Shown here in pieces: positions 1 through 8,041 of a stretch of 64,000 nt of DNA. The DNA comes from Streptomyces sp. NBC_01451. Lineage in GTDB: Bacteria > Actinomycetota > Actinomycetes > Streptomycetales > Streptomycetaceae. Made by a program: the position numbers and the translations under genes. Location: assembly GCF_036227485.1 (NCBI RefSeq), contig NZ_CP109479.1:5952001-6016000 (forward strand). The letters are read 5' to 3'. Below the pieces are notes generated by a model. That model saw only the letters and a list, made by a program, of their open reading frames with translations, ran no database searches and was not told the origin of the DNA. Within the stretch, counting starts at the first letter, position 1; each line of letters opens with the position of its first letter.

Positions 1-978
1 GTCGGCACCGCCGTGGACATGGCGGCGCTGGCCGACGACACGACGTACCGCGGAACCACGGCACGGGAGTTCAACTCGGTGACCGCCGAGAACGTCATGA
101 AGTGGGAGTCCGTGGAGCCGAGCCGGGGGACGTACGACTGGGGGCCGGCGGACGACCTGGTCCGCTTCGCGCGGGCCCACGGGCAGGCGGTACGGGGACA
201 CACGCTGGTGTGGCACAACCAGCTGCCGGGATGGCTGACGGCGGGGGTGGCGGACGGCTCGATCGGGGCGACCGAGCTGCGGGCCGTACTCCGGGACCAC
301 ATCACCGCCGAGGTGAAGCGGTACAAGGGCCGGATCTACCAGTGGGACGTGGTGAACGAGGTCTTCGAGGAGGACGGCTCGCTGCGGAACTCGATCTGGT
401 TGCAGCAGCTGGGGCCCTCGTACATCGAGGACGCCTTCCGCTGGGCCCACGCGGCCGACCCGAAGGCCAAGCTGTTCCTGAACGACTACAACGTCGAGGG
501 GATCAACGCCAAGTCGACGGCCTACTACGACCTGGCGAAACGGCTGCGCGCGCAAAAGGTCCCGGTCCAGGGCTTCGGCATCCAGGGGCACCTGGCCATC
601 CAGTACGGCTTCCCGGGCCAGGTCGCCGAGAACCTCGCCCGCTTCGAGGAGCTGGGCATGCAGACGGCGTTCACCGAGGTCGACGTACGCATGATCCTGC
701 CGGTGGACGAAGGGAAGCTGGCGACGCAGGCGACGTACTTCCGGGGTCTGCTGGACGCCTGCGTCCAGGCGCGTCGCTGCACCTCGTTCACGGTGTGGGG
801 CTTCAGCGACAAGTACTCGTGGGTCCCCGGGGTCTTCGGCGGGCAGGGGGCGGCGACGCTGATGGACGAGGAGTACGGGCGCAAGCCGGCGTTCGCGGCG
901 GTGGGGGAAGGGCTGAGGGCGGGGCTGGGTGAAGGGCTGAGTGAGGGGTTGAGTGAGGGGCTGAGGCAGGGGTCCTGA
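1..978 (+). CDS. Endo-1,4-beta-xylanase, GH10 family (5' end outside window)
   Basis: Hydrolyses internal beta-1,4 bonds of xylan, most likely outside the cell. The reading frame is open from base 1 (V-G-T-A-V-D-M), so the start and any signal peptide lie upstream; the first ATG at 13 is internal to the GH10 fold. GH10 motifs in order are TAENVMKWE, GHTLVWHNQLP, WDVVNEVF (acid/base Glu, codon 358-360), GIQGHL, and FTEVDVR (nucleophile Glu, codon 676-678), then the WGFSDKYSW segment near the C-terminus. The protein ends in a short repeated Gly-Glu-Gly-Leu/Ser-Glu-Gly-Leu tail that is outside the catalytic barrel. No binding module follows the catalytic domain. Family assignment is firm; the length is unknown. 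Confidence 0.95.
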   Translation, partial: VGTAVDMAALADDTTYRGTTAREFNSVTAENVMKWESVEPSRGTYDWGPADDLVRFARAHGQAVRGHTLVWHNQLPGWLTAGVADGSIGATELRAVLRDHITAEVKRYKGRIYQWDVVNEVFEEDGSLRNSIWLQQLGPSYIEDAFRWAHAADPKAKLFLNDYNVEGINAKSTAYYDLAKRLRAQKVPVQGFGIQGHLAIQYGFPGQVAENLARFEELGMQTAFTEVDVRMILPVDEGKLATQATYFRGLLDACVQARRCTSFTVWGFSDKYSWVPGVFGGQGAATLMDEEYGRKPAFAAVGEGLRAGLGEGLSEGLSEGLRQGS

Positions 979-1148
979 CGGTTCGCGGTGACGATCGGCC
1001 GGCATGATCGGGATGCGACGTGTCACCAAACTCACGGCAATGATTCACAATCCCCCTCCCTGCGGACCCGGTTCTGTGTGGCGAAGGCGTCGATCTCCCC
1101 GATAAATTCGGTTCTTTGATCGCACTGTTGTTTCACGGGGGATCCACC

Positions 1149-1457
1149 ATGAGTGACCTGCGCCTCGACGACACGATATTCGCGGACCTGAAGAAGACCT
1201 TTTCGTCCATAAGCGACCGAATGGAGACGACCCGGCGCAGTCTGCGCAGCGCGGACGCCTCGTGCGTCGGGGAGAGCGGGCTGATCGAGGACGTACAGGA
1301 CTTCGCCGACGACTGGGGCTACGGCATCAAACAGCTCGGCAAGCACACCCAGGGTGCCGTGAAGATGATCAACAAGATCGCCGAGACCTTCGACGGACTC
1401 GACCTGGAACTGGCCGAGTCCCTCAAGGCCGCCAAGGCCTCGAAGAAGGGCAAGTGA
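1149..1457 (+). CDS. Small WXG100-like protein
   Basis: A 102-aa acidic, helical protein with no signal peptide or membrane segment. I chose the ATG at 1149 because GGGGGA lies just upstream; an in-frame start at 1116 would add 11 residues that look like leader sequence. Size, predicted helical hairpin and a central Asp-Trp-Gly-Tyr-Gly turn resemble WXG100 (ESX) proteins, but the strict W-x-G motif is not present. It sits one base before the next gene, which does carry W-K-G, so the two are probably co-translated and may form a heterodimer, as ESX pairs do. That pairing is inference. A plain structural protein of unknown role is the alternative. Confidence 0.75.
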   Translation: MSDLRLDDTIFADLKKTFSSISDRMETTRRSLRSADASCVGESGLIEDVQDFADDWGYGIKQLGKHTQGAVKMINKIAETFDGLDLELAESLKAAKASKKGK

Positions 1458-1458
1458 C

Positions 1459-2667
1459 GTGGCCGGCCAGCGGATCGTCCCGCCGAGCATAGGTTGGGAT
1501 CCCACCCCGGGGGATGTCGAGGACACCCGGGAACTCGCCAGACGGCTCGGCAAGCTGGCGAGCGAACTGGGCACGGCGCTGGGGGAGTTGGAGCGGATCG
1601 AGTGCGGCGCCTGGAAGGGCAAGACCGCGATCGCGTTCACGGAGTACATAGGCGAGGACGTCACCCCGCTCATCCGCAAGAGCCACGAGTCCTTCGACAA
1701 GGCGTCGCGTGCGCTGCACAAATGGGCGGGCGAACTCCAGGACTTCCAGGACGAGGCCGACCGGCTGGACAAGTCGGCCAAGGAGAAGCTGGACGCCCAG
1801 ACGCAGGCCAAGGAAGGCACTGACGAGTACGGCAAGGCCTCCGGTGACGTGAACGGGGTCATCCAGCAGGTCCACCAACTCGAAGAACGCTACCGGCGGG
1901 CCGCCGGTCACATCAGCAGAGAGCTGGACAAGGCCGCCGACATCGCCCCCGACGAGCCCGGCTTCTGGGACAAGCTCGGCACGGGGATCGCTGACGCTTG
2001 GGGCGCCACGGGCGACTGGCTCAAGGACCACGCCGACTTGATCAAGGCGATCGGTGACGTGCTGAGCGACATCACCGCGGTCCTGGGCATGCTGGCCATC
2101 GTCACGCTTCCCTTCCCACCCCTCGCGGCCATCTTCGGCACGGCGGCGCTCATCGGCGCGGGACTCACCCTGGCGGCTCACGGCATCGCCAAGGCGGCCG
2201 GCGCGGATGTGAGCTGGATGCAGATGGGGCTCGACGCGGTGGGGTTGCTGCCGGGGATCGGGATGTTCGGGAAGGGGGTCAAGGTGGTCGGCAAGGCCAA
2301 GGCCATTGCCACCGCGGCCAAGCTCGGAAAGGGCTTTGAGTACACCAAGATCGCCGGTAACTCGCGGGTCCTGATGGCTTTCGGAAGCGGAGCCACCGAA
2401 GGGCTCACTGGAGGGCGCGGGTTGGGCAGCCTGGTGAGGATCGGGGGTTTCTCCGACGAGGCCTACGAGGTCGCGCACGCAGGCAGCGGTTTGATGTCCC
2501 GTATGGGAGGCGTAGCTGTCGCCGGCTATCACCAAGGCCAGTTGATCGGTACGAAGGGGGCCGGAATTCTCGGCGCGAACATCAATCCGTTCGGAGCCGG
2601 AGGCATTGCCCTGGACGCGGGTCTCAAGATCGCGCCCAAGATCTACGCGCACGTGACCGGTGATTAG
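1459..2667 (+). CDS. WXG-domain protein with C-terminal hydrophobic region (ESX/type VII substrate-like)
   Basis: A 402-aa protein starting at GTG 1459, one base after the previous stop. Residues 20-130 are a helical, charged region with a W-K-G turn near residue 53, like the N-terminal domains of type VII secretion substrates. Residues ~195-260 hold two strongly hydrophobic stretches (around VLGMLAIVTLPFPPLAAIF and IGAGLTLAAHGIA), followed by a glycine-rich tail (residues 260-402). N-terminal WXG helices plus a hydrophobic, Gly-rich C-terminus is the layout of some secreted effectors and channel-type proteins, but I recognise no toxin family. No EssC/EccC ATPase is in view, so export would depend on a system elsewhere. 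Confidence 0.8.
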   Translation: MAGQRIVPPSIGWDPTPGDVEDTRELARRLGKLASELGTALGELERIECGAWKGKTAIAFTEYIGEDVTPLIRKSHESFDKASRALHKWAGELQDFQDEADRLDKSAKEKLDAQTQAKEGTDEYGKASGDVNGVIQQVHQLEERYRRAAGHISRELDKAADIAPDEPGFWDKLGTGIADAWGATGDWLKDHADLIKAIGDVLSDITAVLGMLAIVTLPFPPLAAIFGTAALIGAGLTLAAHGIAKAAGADVSWMQMGLDAVGLLPGIGMFGKGVKVVGKAKAIATAAKLGKGFEYTKIAGNSRVLMAFGSGATEGLTGGRGLGSLVRIGGFSDEAYEVAHAGSGLMSRMGGVAVAGYHQGQLIGTKGAGILGANINPFGAGGIALDAGLKIAPKIYAHVTGD

Positions 2668-2745
2668 TTCGTTGGACGCCGTGTGGCAGGGTGATGTGCG
2701 GAAGCGCTGTCCCCGTGGTCCCACCGAGGGAGGACTCGTACGGAT

Positions 2746-3666
2746 ATGAGCATCTGGCAACCAGAGGCGGACGAGACGCTGATCGCTCGCGCGCCGGTCG
2801 CCTTCGCCACCGGCGAGGCCACGCCTGTCAGCGGTATGCGCTGGTTTCGCGACACCCACCGCAATGACATTCAGAATGAACTCGTGGGCTGGCCCACGGG
2901 ACCTACGTACACGGCTCGTTCGGCAGGTGACACAGCTGCCCGGAACACCGCCAAGGGTGTCCTGGCAGTCGCAGGCATCGCCATCAGGGGCTTTCTCTCT
3001 TCCCACGGAGGCGGTATCGGCGGCACCCCCGGCCTTGAGGGCAACGGTACGAACATCTCGCACGACCACGCGGATGAAATCAACGACTTCCCCGTCATGT
3101 GGGCTGCGCCAGGCACGATCGCCCGCACCCTGCCCTGGCAGTTGGACCCCGCCCGCTCCTCCGAGAAGCGCTACCGGACACACGCGGTCATCACCGACCG
3201 TCGACTCGCGATCGTCGGTTTCCCTTACGTCAAGGGCAACGACAGCCTCATTGACGACGAACTGCTCTGGGACACGCCTCGGTCGAGCATCGAGAGAGTT
3301 GAGCTGCGAGATTTCAAGCATGGGCGTGATACGAAGATTTTCTTCGTGGACGGCTCATGGTGCAGGCTGAAAAGCATCAAACGAGAACGGCTCACTCGGT
3401 ATCTGATCGAGCCTCTCGACTTCATTCCCCTGGACTCCCTCACACCGGCACAGCGGCACACGGCCGAAGCCTTCGCGGCGGCCCAAGCACCGGATGCCGA
3501 ACTGCCGCTGGTGAAGCGGAATCCATGCGGCTGTTTCCGGATCGAGGTGGTGGCACTGAGCACGGTTCATGCGTTCTTTGGCCACTCCGGTATCGATACC
3601 GTCATGGATGAGAGCGGCACCGAGGTCAAACCCATGGAACTCCACAAAGAAGACGTACTGACCTGA
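2746..3666 (+). CDS. Hypothetical protein with PH-like C-terminal half
   Basis: A 306-aa protein with a good ribosome site (GAGGGAGGA) before ATG 2746. The first ~110 residues include an alanine/glycine-rich stretch (GVLAVAGIAIRGFLSSHGGG). Residues ~120-230 have the look of a bacterial PH-like domain: alternating beta segments with RYRTHAVITDRRLAIVGF, then DTPRSSIERVELRDF and a Trp-containing strand. Such domains usually mediate protein or membrane contacts. It lies 78 bp after the WXG-domain gene on the same strand and is probably part of the same locus. Codons such as AGT, ATT and TTC mix in its 3' half make it slightly less GC-biased than the core genes. No function is assigned. Confidence 0.75.
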   Translation: MSIWQPEADETLIARAPVAFATGEATPVSGMRWFRDTHRNDIQNELVGWPTGPTYTARSAGDTAARNTAKGVLAVAGIAIRGFLSSHGGGIGGTPGLEGNGTNISHDHADEINDFPVMWAAPGTIARTLPWQLDPARSSEKRYRTHAVITDRRLAIVGFPYVKGNDSLIDDELLWDTPRSSIERVELRDFKHGRDTKIFFVDGSWCRLKSIKRERLTRYLIEPLDFIPLDSLTPAQRHTAEAFAAAQAPDAELPLVKRNPCGCFRIEVVALSTVHAFFGHSGIDTVMDESGTEVKPMELHKEDVLT

Positions 3667-3705
3667 CACCCCGCCGCACTCCATCAGAACGGCTCACACC
3701 ACCCG

Positions 3706-4443
3706 ATGCTCCCCGCCGCCGACTCCGCAAACGCCCAGCACGTCAGTGCAGCCACCGGCGACCTCCCGCCCCTCTGGTTCCTGGCCCCGGAGGGCTTCTT
3801 CGCCCTGCCGGTCGCCGCGACCCCCGAGGAACGGGCCGCCCGAGCCCACTCCTTCGTACGAGAGCTGTACTCCCGGGGTGACGAGAACATCTGGGAGCCC
3901 GCAGCCCCGTACTACGAGGCGATAGCCGAGATGATGGGGAACACCGGAGTCTCGTACGCCGCGATGGGCCTGTTCTCCACGGTGGAGGAGGACGACGACT
4001 CCGCCGCCGAGGAGCCAACCAGGTACGAACCCTCCGACGGCATCGCCCAATGCGCTCTCACCGTGGCCATCGCCCCCACAGACCAGAAACCCGGCGACAC
4101 CGACGTCGTCGCCCAGGGCATCCTCGCGACGCTCTCCGGCGACCCGTACAACGACGCCATCTGGCTCGACCTGCCCTGTGGGCCGGCGGTCTCCTGCATC
4201 ACGGTGCGCGAGTACGACCTCAACCCCGAGATGACGGCCGACGCTGAGGAGGCCAAGCTCCTCACCGGGCAGATACAGGTCCATGTCCCCTTCCCCACGG
4301 GCCCGTTCACCGCGATCTTCACCCTCTATACGGCCTCGATGGACCACTGGGCCCAGATCTACGGCCTGATGACGGCCATCCTTCAGACCCTCTCGTTCGT
4401 CGACCCGGTCGAGGAATCGACGGAGGACCTGGTAGAGGGGTGA
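3706..4443 (+). CDS. Hypothetical protein in the WXG locus
   Basis: A 245-aa acidic protein (many Asp/Glu, with EEDDDSAAEE near residues 90-100) with no signal peptide or clear membrane segment. It contains the phrases PLWFLAPEGFFALPV near the N-terminus and FPTGPFTAIFTLYTASMDHWAQIYGLM near the C-terminus. I know similar short actinobacterial proteins only as uncharacterised neighbours of WXG/ESX genes. The ATG at 3706 is used; upstream spacing to the preceding gene is 39 bp, consistent with co-transcription. The gene ends 2 bp before the convergent HATPase gene. Function unknown; a chaperone-like role for the WXG-domain product would be speculation. Confidence 0.7.
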   Translation: MLPAADSANAQHVSAATGDLPPLWFLAPEGFFALPVAATPEERAARAHSFVRELYSRGDENIWEPAAPYYEAIAEMMGNTGVSYAAMGLFSTVEEDDDSAAEEPTRYEPSDGIAQCALTVAIAPTDQKPGDTDVVAQGILATLSGDPYNDAIWLDLPCGPAVSCITVREYDLNPEMTADAEEAKLLTGQIQVHVPFPTGPFTAIFTLYTASMDHWAQIYGLMTAILQTLSFVDPVEESTEDLVEG

Positions 4444-4445
4444 CC

Positions 4446-4871
4446 TCACCCCACCCCGCACTCCGCCCAGACCGTCTTCCGAGGACGCGGCCCCAGCCCC
4501 ACCCCCCACCGGTCCGCCAACGCCTCGACGATCACCAGCCCCCGCCCCGACTCGCTGTCCGGCGCCGCCTCCCGCACCCCAGGGAGCAGGTCGTCCCGGG
4601 TGTCCGTCACCTCGATGCGGAGGGTGGCGCCGATGACGTACAGCATGAGCCGGAAATCGCGCCCCGGTACGCGGCCGTGCGTCACCACGTTCGCCGCGAG
4701 TTCCGCGACGAGATGCTCCGCGGGGTCCAACGGGAGCCCCCAGTCGCGTAGTTGCCGTACCGCGAGCTGACGGGCCTGCCGGGCTCCCCGGGGCGTGGGC
4801 GGCAGCAGGACGCTGAAGTTGCGGATGTGGCCCGTGTGTTGGGTCCGGTGATCGGCGGTTTCCTGATTCAT
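4446..4871 (-). CDS. ATP-binding protein, RsbW/anti-sigma-like HATPase
   Basis: A 141-aa single-domain GHKL ATPase. The N box is LVAELAANVVTH (residues ~58-69), with the catalytic-type Glu and the Mg-binding Asn; the G1-like region is VTDTRDDLLP and the G2 region is SESGRGLVIVEALADRWG. This is the standard form of the many Streptomyces RsbW-like proteins that may act as anti-sigma kinases or as partners of XRE regulators. It is divergent from the XRE gene at 5012 across a 140-bp gap, the arrangement of whiJ/abaA-type clusters. No target sigma factor is adjacent, so its partner cannot be told from sequence. Confidence 0.9.
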   Translation of the reverse strand: MNQETADHRTQHTGHIRNFSVLLPPTPRGARQARQLAVRQLRDWGLPLDPAEHLVAELAANVVTHGRVPGRDFRLMLYVIGATLRIEVTDTRDDLLPGVREAAPDSESGRGLVIVEALADRWGVGLGPRPRKTVWAECGVG

Positions 4872-5011
4872 GTCACTCAGCGTGGCTGAACATGCTTGCC
4901 TTGACGTGCGGTGACGCCGGTGCGTATCCGCGCTGTCCCGTTCTTGTCTCGCTCTGTCTCGGCTGTCTCGGATGACGTACGGGTACGGGTGCGCGTTGGA
5001 GGTGGGTGGGC

Positions 5012-5875
5012 ATGAGCAACGAAAACGAAGGTAACGAAGGTGTGGACGAGTCCGGCTGGGACCTCGAACCCGGCGACGAGAGTGCGCCGTTGATCGAGGC
5101 GGTCGGGCGACTCGTCAGGTTCTGCCGCGAGCAGGCCGGGATGAGGGTCGCCGACTTCGCCCAAGTCATGGGGTACGGCGAGGACATGATCCGCAAGATC
5201 GAGCGCGGGGCGCGGATCCCGAGGGTGGAGTTCCTGGATCGGGCCGATGACGTCCTGAACGCGGGTGGGCATCTGAGGGCGTTCATGGAGGACGTGGAGA
5301 AGGCTCAGTATCCGAAGAAGGTGCGCGAGCTGAAGAAGCTGGAGGATCGGGCCGTAGAGGTGCTGCTGTACAGCAACCACAACATCCACGGTCTGTTGCA
5401 GACGCCGGAGTACGCGAAAGTGCTGTTCGAGATGACGCAGCCCGCATATACGTCGGCAGTGGTCGAGCGGGACACCGCCGCGCGGATGGCCCGCAAGTCG
5501 ATCTTCGAGCGGGAGCCCGCCCCGACGCTCAGTTTCGTCCAGGAACAGGTGACGCTGGAACGCCCCTACGGTGGGAAAATGGTGTTGCGCCGACAACTCG
5601 AACACCTCCTGGAGGTGGCGCAGTTGAGGAACGTCACGCTTCAGGTCATGCCGACTGATCGCGAGGAGCACGCTGGGACGCAGGGGCTGATCGAAGTGCT
5701 GAAGTTCGCTGACGGCACGGCTGTTGGGCGTTCCGAAGGCGCGTTCAACGGCCGCCCGGTCTCGAACCTCCGGGATCTTGGAATCCTCGAACTGCGCTAT
5801 GGGATGATCCGGGCACAGGCTCTCCCGCCGAGAGAGTCGCTGGCCTTCATCGAGCAAGCGCTGGGAGCACTATGA
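5012..5875 (+). CDS. XRE-family regulator with C-terminal DUF5753 (whiJ-like)
   Basis: A 287-aa protein. The helix-turn-helix lies at residues ~30-85 (RLVRFCREQAGMRVADFAQ, then EDMIRKIERGARIP). The rest (~100-285) is the DUF5753 sensor-like domain, recognised by ARMARKSIF, LSFVQEQVTL and LGILELRYGM. ATG 5012 is preferred over GTG 5006 because GGAGG at 4998-5002 is at ideal spacing from it. The stop overlaps the start of the DUF397 gene by 4 bp, implying translational coupling. Such pairs are abundant in Streptomyces, and some (whiJ, blaA-linked) influence development; the target genes here are unknown. Confidence 0.93.
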   Translation: MSNENEGNEGVDESGWDLEPGDESAPLIEAVGRLVRFCREQAGMRVADFAQVMGYGEDMIRKIERGARIPRVEFLDRADDVLNAGGHLRAFMEDVEKAQYPKKVRELKKLEDRAVEVLLYSNHNIHGLLQTPEYAKVLFEMTQPAYTSAVVERDTAARMARKSIFEREPAPTLSFVQEQVTLERPYGGKMVLRRQLEHLLEVAQLRNVTLQVMPTDREEHAGTQGLIEVLKFADGTAVGRSEGAFNGRPVSNLRDLGILELRYGMIRAQALPPRESLAFIEQALGAL

Positions 5876-6060
5876 GCGCCACGGAACTCCACTGGTTCAA
5901 GAGCAGCTACAGCAGCAGCGGTGAGTCCGGCGACTGCGTCGAGATAGCCACCGCCCCCGATGGCATCCACGTCCGCGACTCCAAAGCCGCCCAGGGCCCA
6001 CGTCTCACCCTCGCCCCCACCACCTGGGCCGAGTTCATCTCGTACGCTTCCGGCAGTTGA
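5872..6060 (+). CDS. DUF397 domain protein
   Basis: A 62-aa protein starting inside the stop of the XRE gene (ATGA overlap). Family signatures are WFKSSYSSS at the N-terminus, GDCVEIA, the VRDSK motif, and the terminal WAEFISY. DUF397 proteins are the small partners of whiJ-type XRE regulators and probably modulate their DNA binding. The last ~10 codons are copied again at 9412-9442, 3.4 kb downstream, as part of a larger duplication (see the repeat entries). The gene itself is intact. Confidence 0.95.
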   Translation: MSATELHWFKSSYSSSGESGDCVEIATAPDGIHVRDSKAAQGPRLTLAPTTWAEFISYASGS

Positions 6061-6909
6061 TCGAGTAACTGCCAGAAGAAGGTGTGAATGAACGCAGGTA
6101 TACGGGGCCGAAGACGTACCGCCGCTGTGATCGCGACAGCAGGAGCCCTCGCGCTCTCGGTGCTCAACGCGCCGGCCGCGCAAGCGCAGGACACGGGCAT
6201 CGTCGTGACGGACCTTGTCATCAACAAGGGCAAGCCGGTGGTGGTCGGCACGTCGCGGGTGGTGGAACCGTCCTTCACCTTCGATATGACCCTGCCTCCG
6301 GGGTACGACACGAACCACCCGCTCCGCTATGACGCGCAACCCTTCCTGTACCAGCGAAGCGTTATGTATCCCGAGATACAGCTGAGCCTCAGGACCTGCT
6401 ACGAGGTCAGCCTCAAGAAGGCCCATTGCGAGGGCACGCTCTCCGTCGACCCCGATCCGTCGCAGGGGCAGATCGTCTCCAACCGTGATGCCACCAAGTG
6501 GAAGATCGGCGTGGCCCTCGCGCTGTTCAAGGCCAACGGCGAAGTGGTCCAGGAGTTCGAGACAAGGCCCGGAGGTGTCTCCCTCCGGCGTGCCGCGAGG
6601 CTCACTGTCGCCGACGCCACCCCGGAGCCGGTCGCCAAGGGCAAGAAGATCGCCCTCACGAGCAGGCTGACCCGGGCGAACTGGACCACCCACAGGAACG
6701 GCCCCTACGCCGGCAGCACGGTGAGTCTCCAGTTCCGGGCCAAGGGTGCGACCACCTTCAAGACGCTGAAGAAGGTCACCACCAACAGCGCGGGTGCCCT
6801 CCGGACCACGGTCACTGCCTCCACCGACGGGTTCTTCCGGTGGGTGTACTACGGCAACACGACCACCGGCACCGCGACCAGCGGCCAGGACTACATCGAC
6901 GTGCGCTGA
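6030..6909 (+). repeat. Direct repeat, copy 1: DUF397 tail plus secreted-protein gene
   Basis: Bases 6030-6909 are closely repeated at 9412-10303. Near-identity begins at CGAGTTCATCTCG inside the last codons of the DUF397 gene, covers the 27-bp intergenic region and the whole following gene, and ends exactly at its TGA. The ends of the gene are nearly identical while the middle (mature residues ~35-165) has diverged. The second copy is 12 bp longer. Confidence 0.93.
6088..6909 (+). CDS. Secreted protein of unknown function, paralog A
   Basis: A 273-aa exported protein. Its signal peptide is RGRRRTAAVIATAGALALS ending with the cleavage motif A-Q-A-Q around residues 31-34. The mature part has two regions: ~35-165 with a Cys pair (CYEVSLKKAHC), and ~170-273, a Thr/Ser-rich beta-sandwich-like domain (FRAKGATTFKTLKKV, then GFFRWVYYGN) of the type found in many Streptomyces secreted proteins. 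AAGAAGG precedes ATG 6088. A paralog lies at 9470-10303. It follows the XRE/DUF397 pair by 27 bp and may be read from the same promoter. I cannot assign a function; it could be an envelope or surface-binding protein. Confidence 0.85.
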   Translation: MNAGIRGRRRTAAVIATAGALALSVLNAPAAQAQDTGIVVTDLVINKGKPVVVGTSRVVEPSFTFDMTLPPGYDTNHPLRYDAQPFLYQRSVMYPEIQLSLRTCYEVSLKKAHCEGTLSVDPDPSQGQIVSNRDATKWKIGVALALFKANGEVVQEFETRPGGVSLRRAARLTVADATPEPVAKGKKIALTSRLTRANWTTHRNGPYAGSTVSLQFRAKGATTFKTLKKVTTNSAGALRTTVTASTDGFFRWVYYGNTTTGTATSGQDYIDVR

Positions 6910-7005
6910 CCTGACAGCCCGCCTGCCGGAGCGAACCGTCTGCCGAAACCGCGCCATGTGTGTGCGGCTCCTGCAGACGGCGCGCTGGGGTCGGCCGGAC
7001 TTCGG

Positions 7006-7890
7006 TCACCGGTCCGCGAAGATCTCCGCAGCGGAGGTGGCGGTGAGGGCGCGGGTGAGCCAGGTGCGCAGGGTCTCGGTGTCGTCGCAGCCGGTGATCC
7101 GGTCCCGGATCTCGTCGGTCACGTCGAGGCCGCGCTGCTCCAGGACGAGCAGTATGGCGGCGGCCTGGCCTTGGGCGATGCCTTGTGCTCGGCCTTCGTC
7201 GCGGATCTCTTCCGCGATGTAGGACTTGTAGAAGGAGAGGTCCACGGCCACCAGTTTCCTCCAGTACTGCCTGGCCGGGCGGTCGCCCAGGCCTTGTGCG
7301 GTGAATTCGATGATCGGGTCGGCGATGTCCTCGGGCTCACCCTGCAGGGCGGTGGACAGGGCTTTCAGTATGCCAAAGATGTCCGGATCGGTCGCGTGCG
7401 TGATGGCGGACAGGGTGGCCAGTGCCAGGTCAGCGCGGGCCTCGGCCGGGTCGGTGATGACCGGGGTGTTGTGCGGTCCCACCACGAGGGGCGTGAGGGT
7501 GAGCGTGGGCAGTCCGGGCGGGCCGCTGCTCACCGGTTGCTGGGCCCATCTGGCTACGGCGCGGTCCTGGCACACGACCATGAGCGCGGTGGGCAGCTTG
7601 TACGTGGTCCACAAGTACGACGTGTAGTACGCCCAGCTCGCGGGCTTGGCCGCGTTCTTCGTCCGCTGGGACTCGATGGCTAGGAGGTAGGAGCCGTGCT
7701 CGGCGCTCCGCAGCCGTAGGAGGGTGTCCACGCGGCGTTCGACGGGCTCGGTCTCGGTGAGGTCGGTGGGCATGACGGTGACCTCCACCGGGGTGGGGAG
7801 GGCGAAGCCGAGCACGTCGGAGAGGCGGCTGAAGAGGCGTGGGTCGTGCTGGAAGATGCGGTGCATCGCTTCGTGGGGCGCGCTGACCAT
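7006..7890 (-). CDS. Rpn-like PD-(D/E)XK nuclease / putative transposase protein
   Basis: A 294-aa protein. Residues ~40-100 carry the PD-(D/E)XK pattern: VERRVDTLLRL (Asp) followed by GSYLLAIESQRTKN (Glu-Ser-Gln, then Lys). The C-terminal third contains EEIRDEGRAQGIAQGQA and a helical tail, as in Rpn (recombination-promoting nuclease) and DUF4351-type proteins. Characterised Rpn proteins cleave DNA and stimulate RecA-independent recombination; whether this one does is unknown. It points toward the end of secreted-protein copy A and sits between the two copies of a large duplication. No terminal inverted repeats are visible, so I do not call it an insertion sequence. Confidence 0.8.
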   Translation of the reverse strand: MVSAPHEAMHRIFQHDPRLFSRLSDVLGFALPTPVEVTVMPTDLTETEPVERRVDTLLRLRSAEHGSYLLAIESQRTKNAAKPASWAYYTSYLWTTYKLPTALMVVCQDRAVARWAQQPVSSGPPGLPTLTLTPLVVGPHNTPVITDPAEARADLALATLSAITHATDPDIFGILKALSTALQGEPEDIADPIIEFTAQGLGDRPARQYWRKLVAVDLSFYKSYIAEEIRDEGRAQGIAQGQAAAILLVLEQRGLDVTDEIRDRITGCDDTETLRTWLTRALTATSAAEIFADR

Positions 7891-8023
7891 AGGGGTCCTG
7901 GAGTTCGAGCTTGTGAGCTGGTACGAGTCGTGCGGAAAGAAATTGCCTTTGGCATGTGTCAGGGCGAATCTCGCTGTGATCGTAGGAGTTCAACACGGCC
8001 CGGCAGCAGTCGAGTTGGTGATG

Positions 8024-8041
8024 TTCACCCCGGGGGGTGAA
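8024..8041. promoter_or_regulatory. Dyad at the 3' end of the winged-helix gene
   Basis: TTCACCCC-GG-GGGGTGAA is an 18-bp dyad with 8-bp arms that overlaps the stop codon of the minus-strand gene. It is preceded by TGATGTTCAC (8019-8028), which is repeated exactly at 9201-9210 next to a second dyad. It may be an operator or a transcription end signal. Confidence 0.45.

Noticed and set aside
1423..3321. 632-aa minus-strand open frame
   Set aside because: Antisense to the WXG-domain and PH-like genes, which have better starts and codon use.
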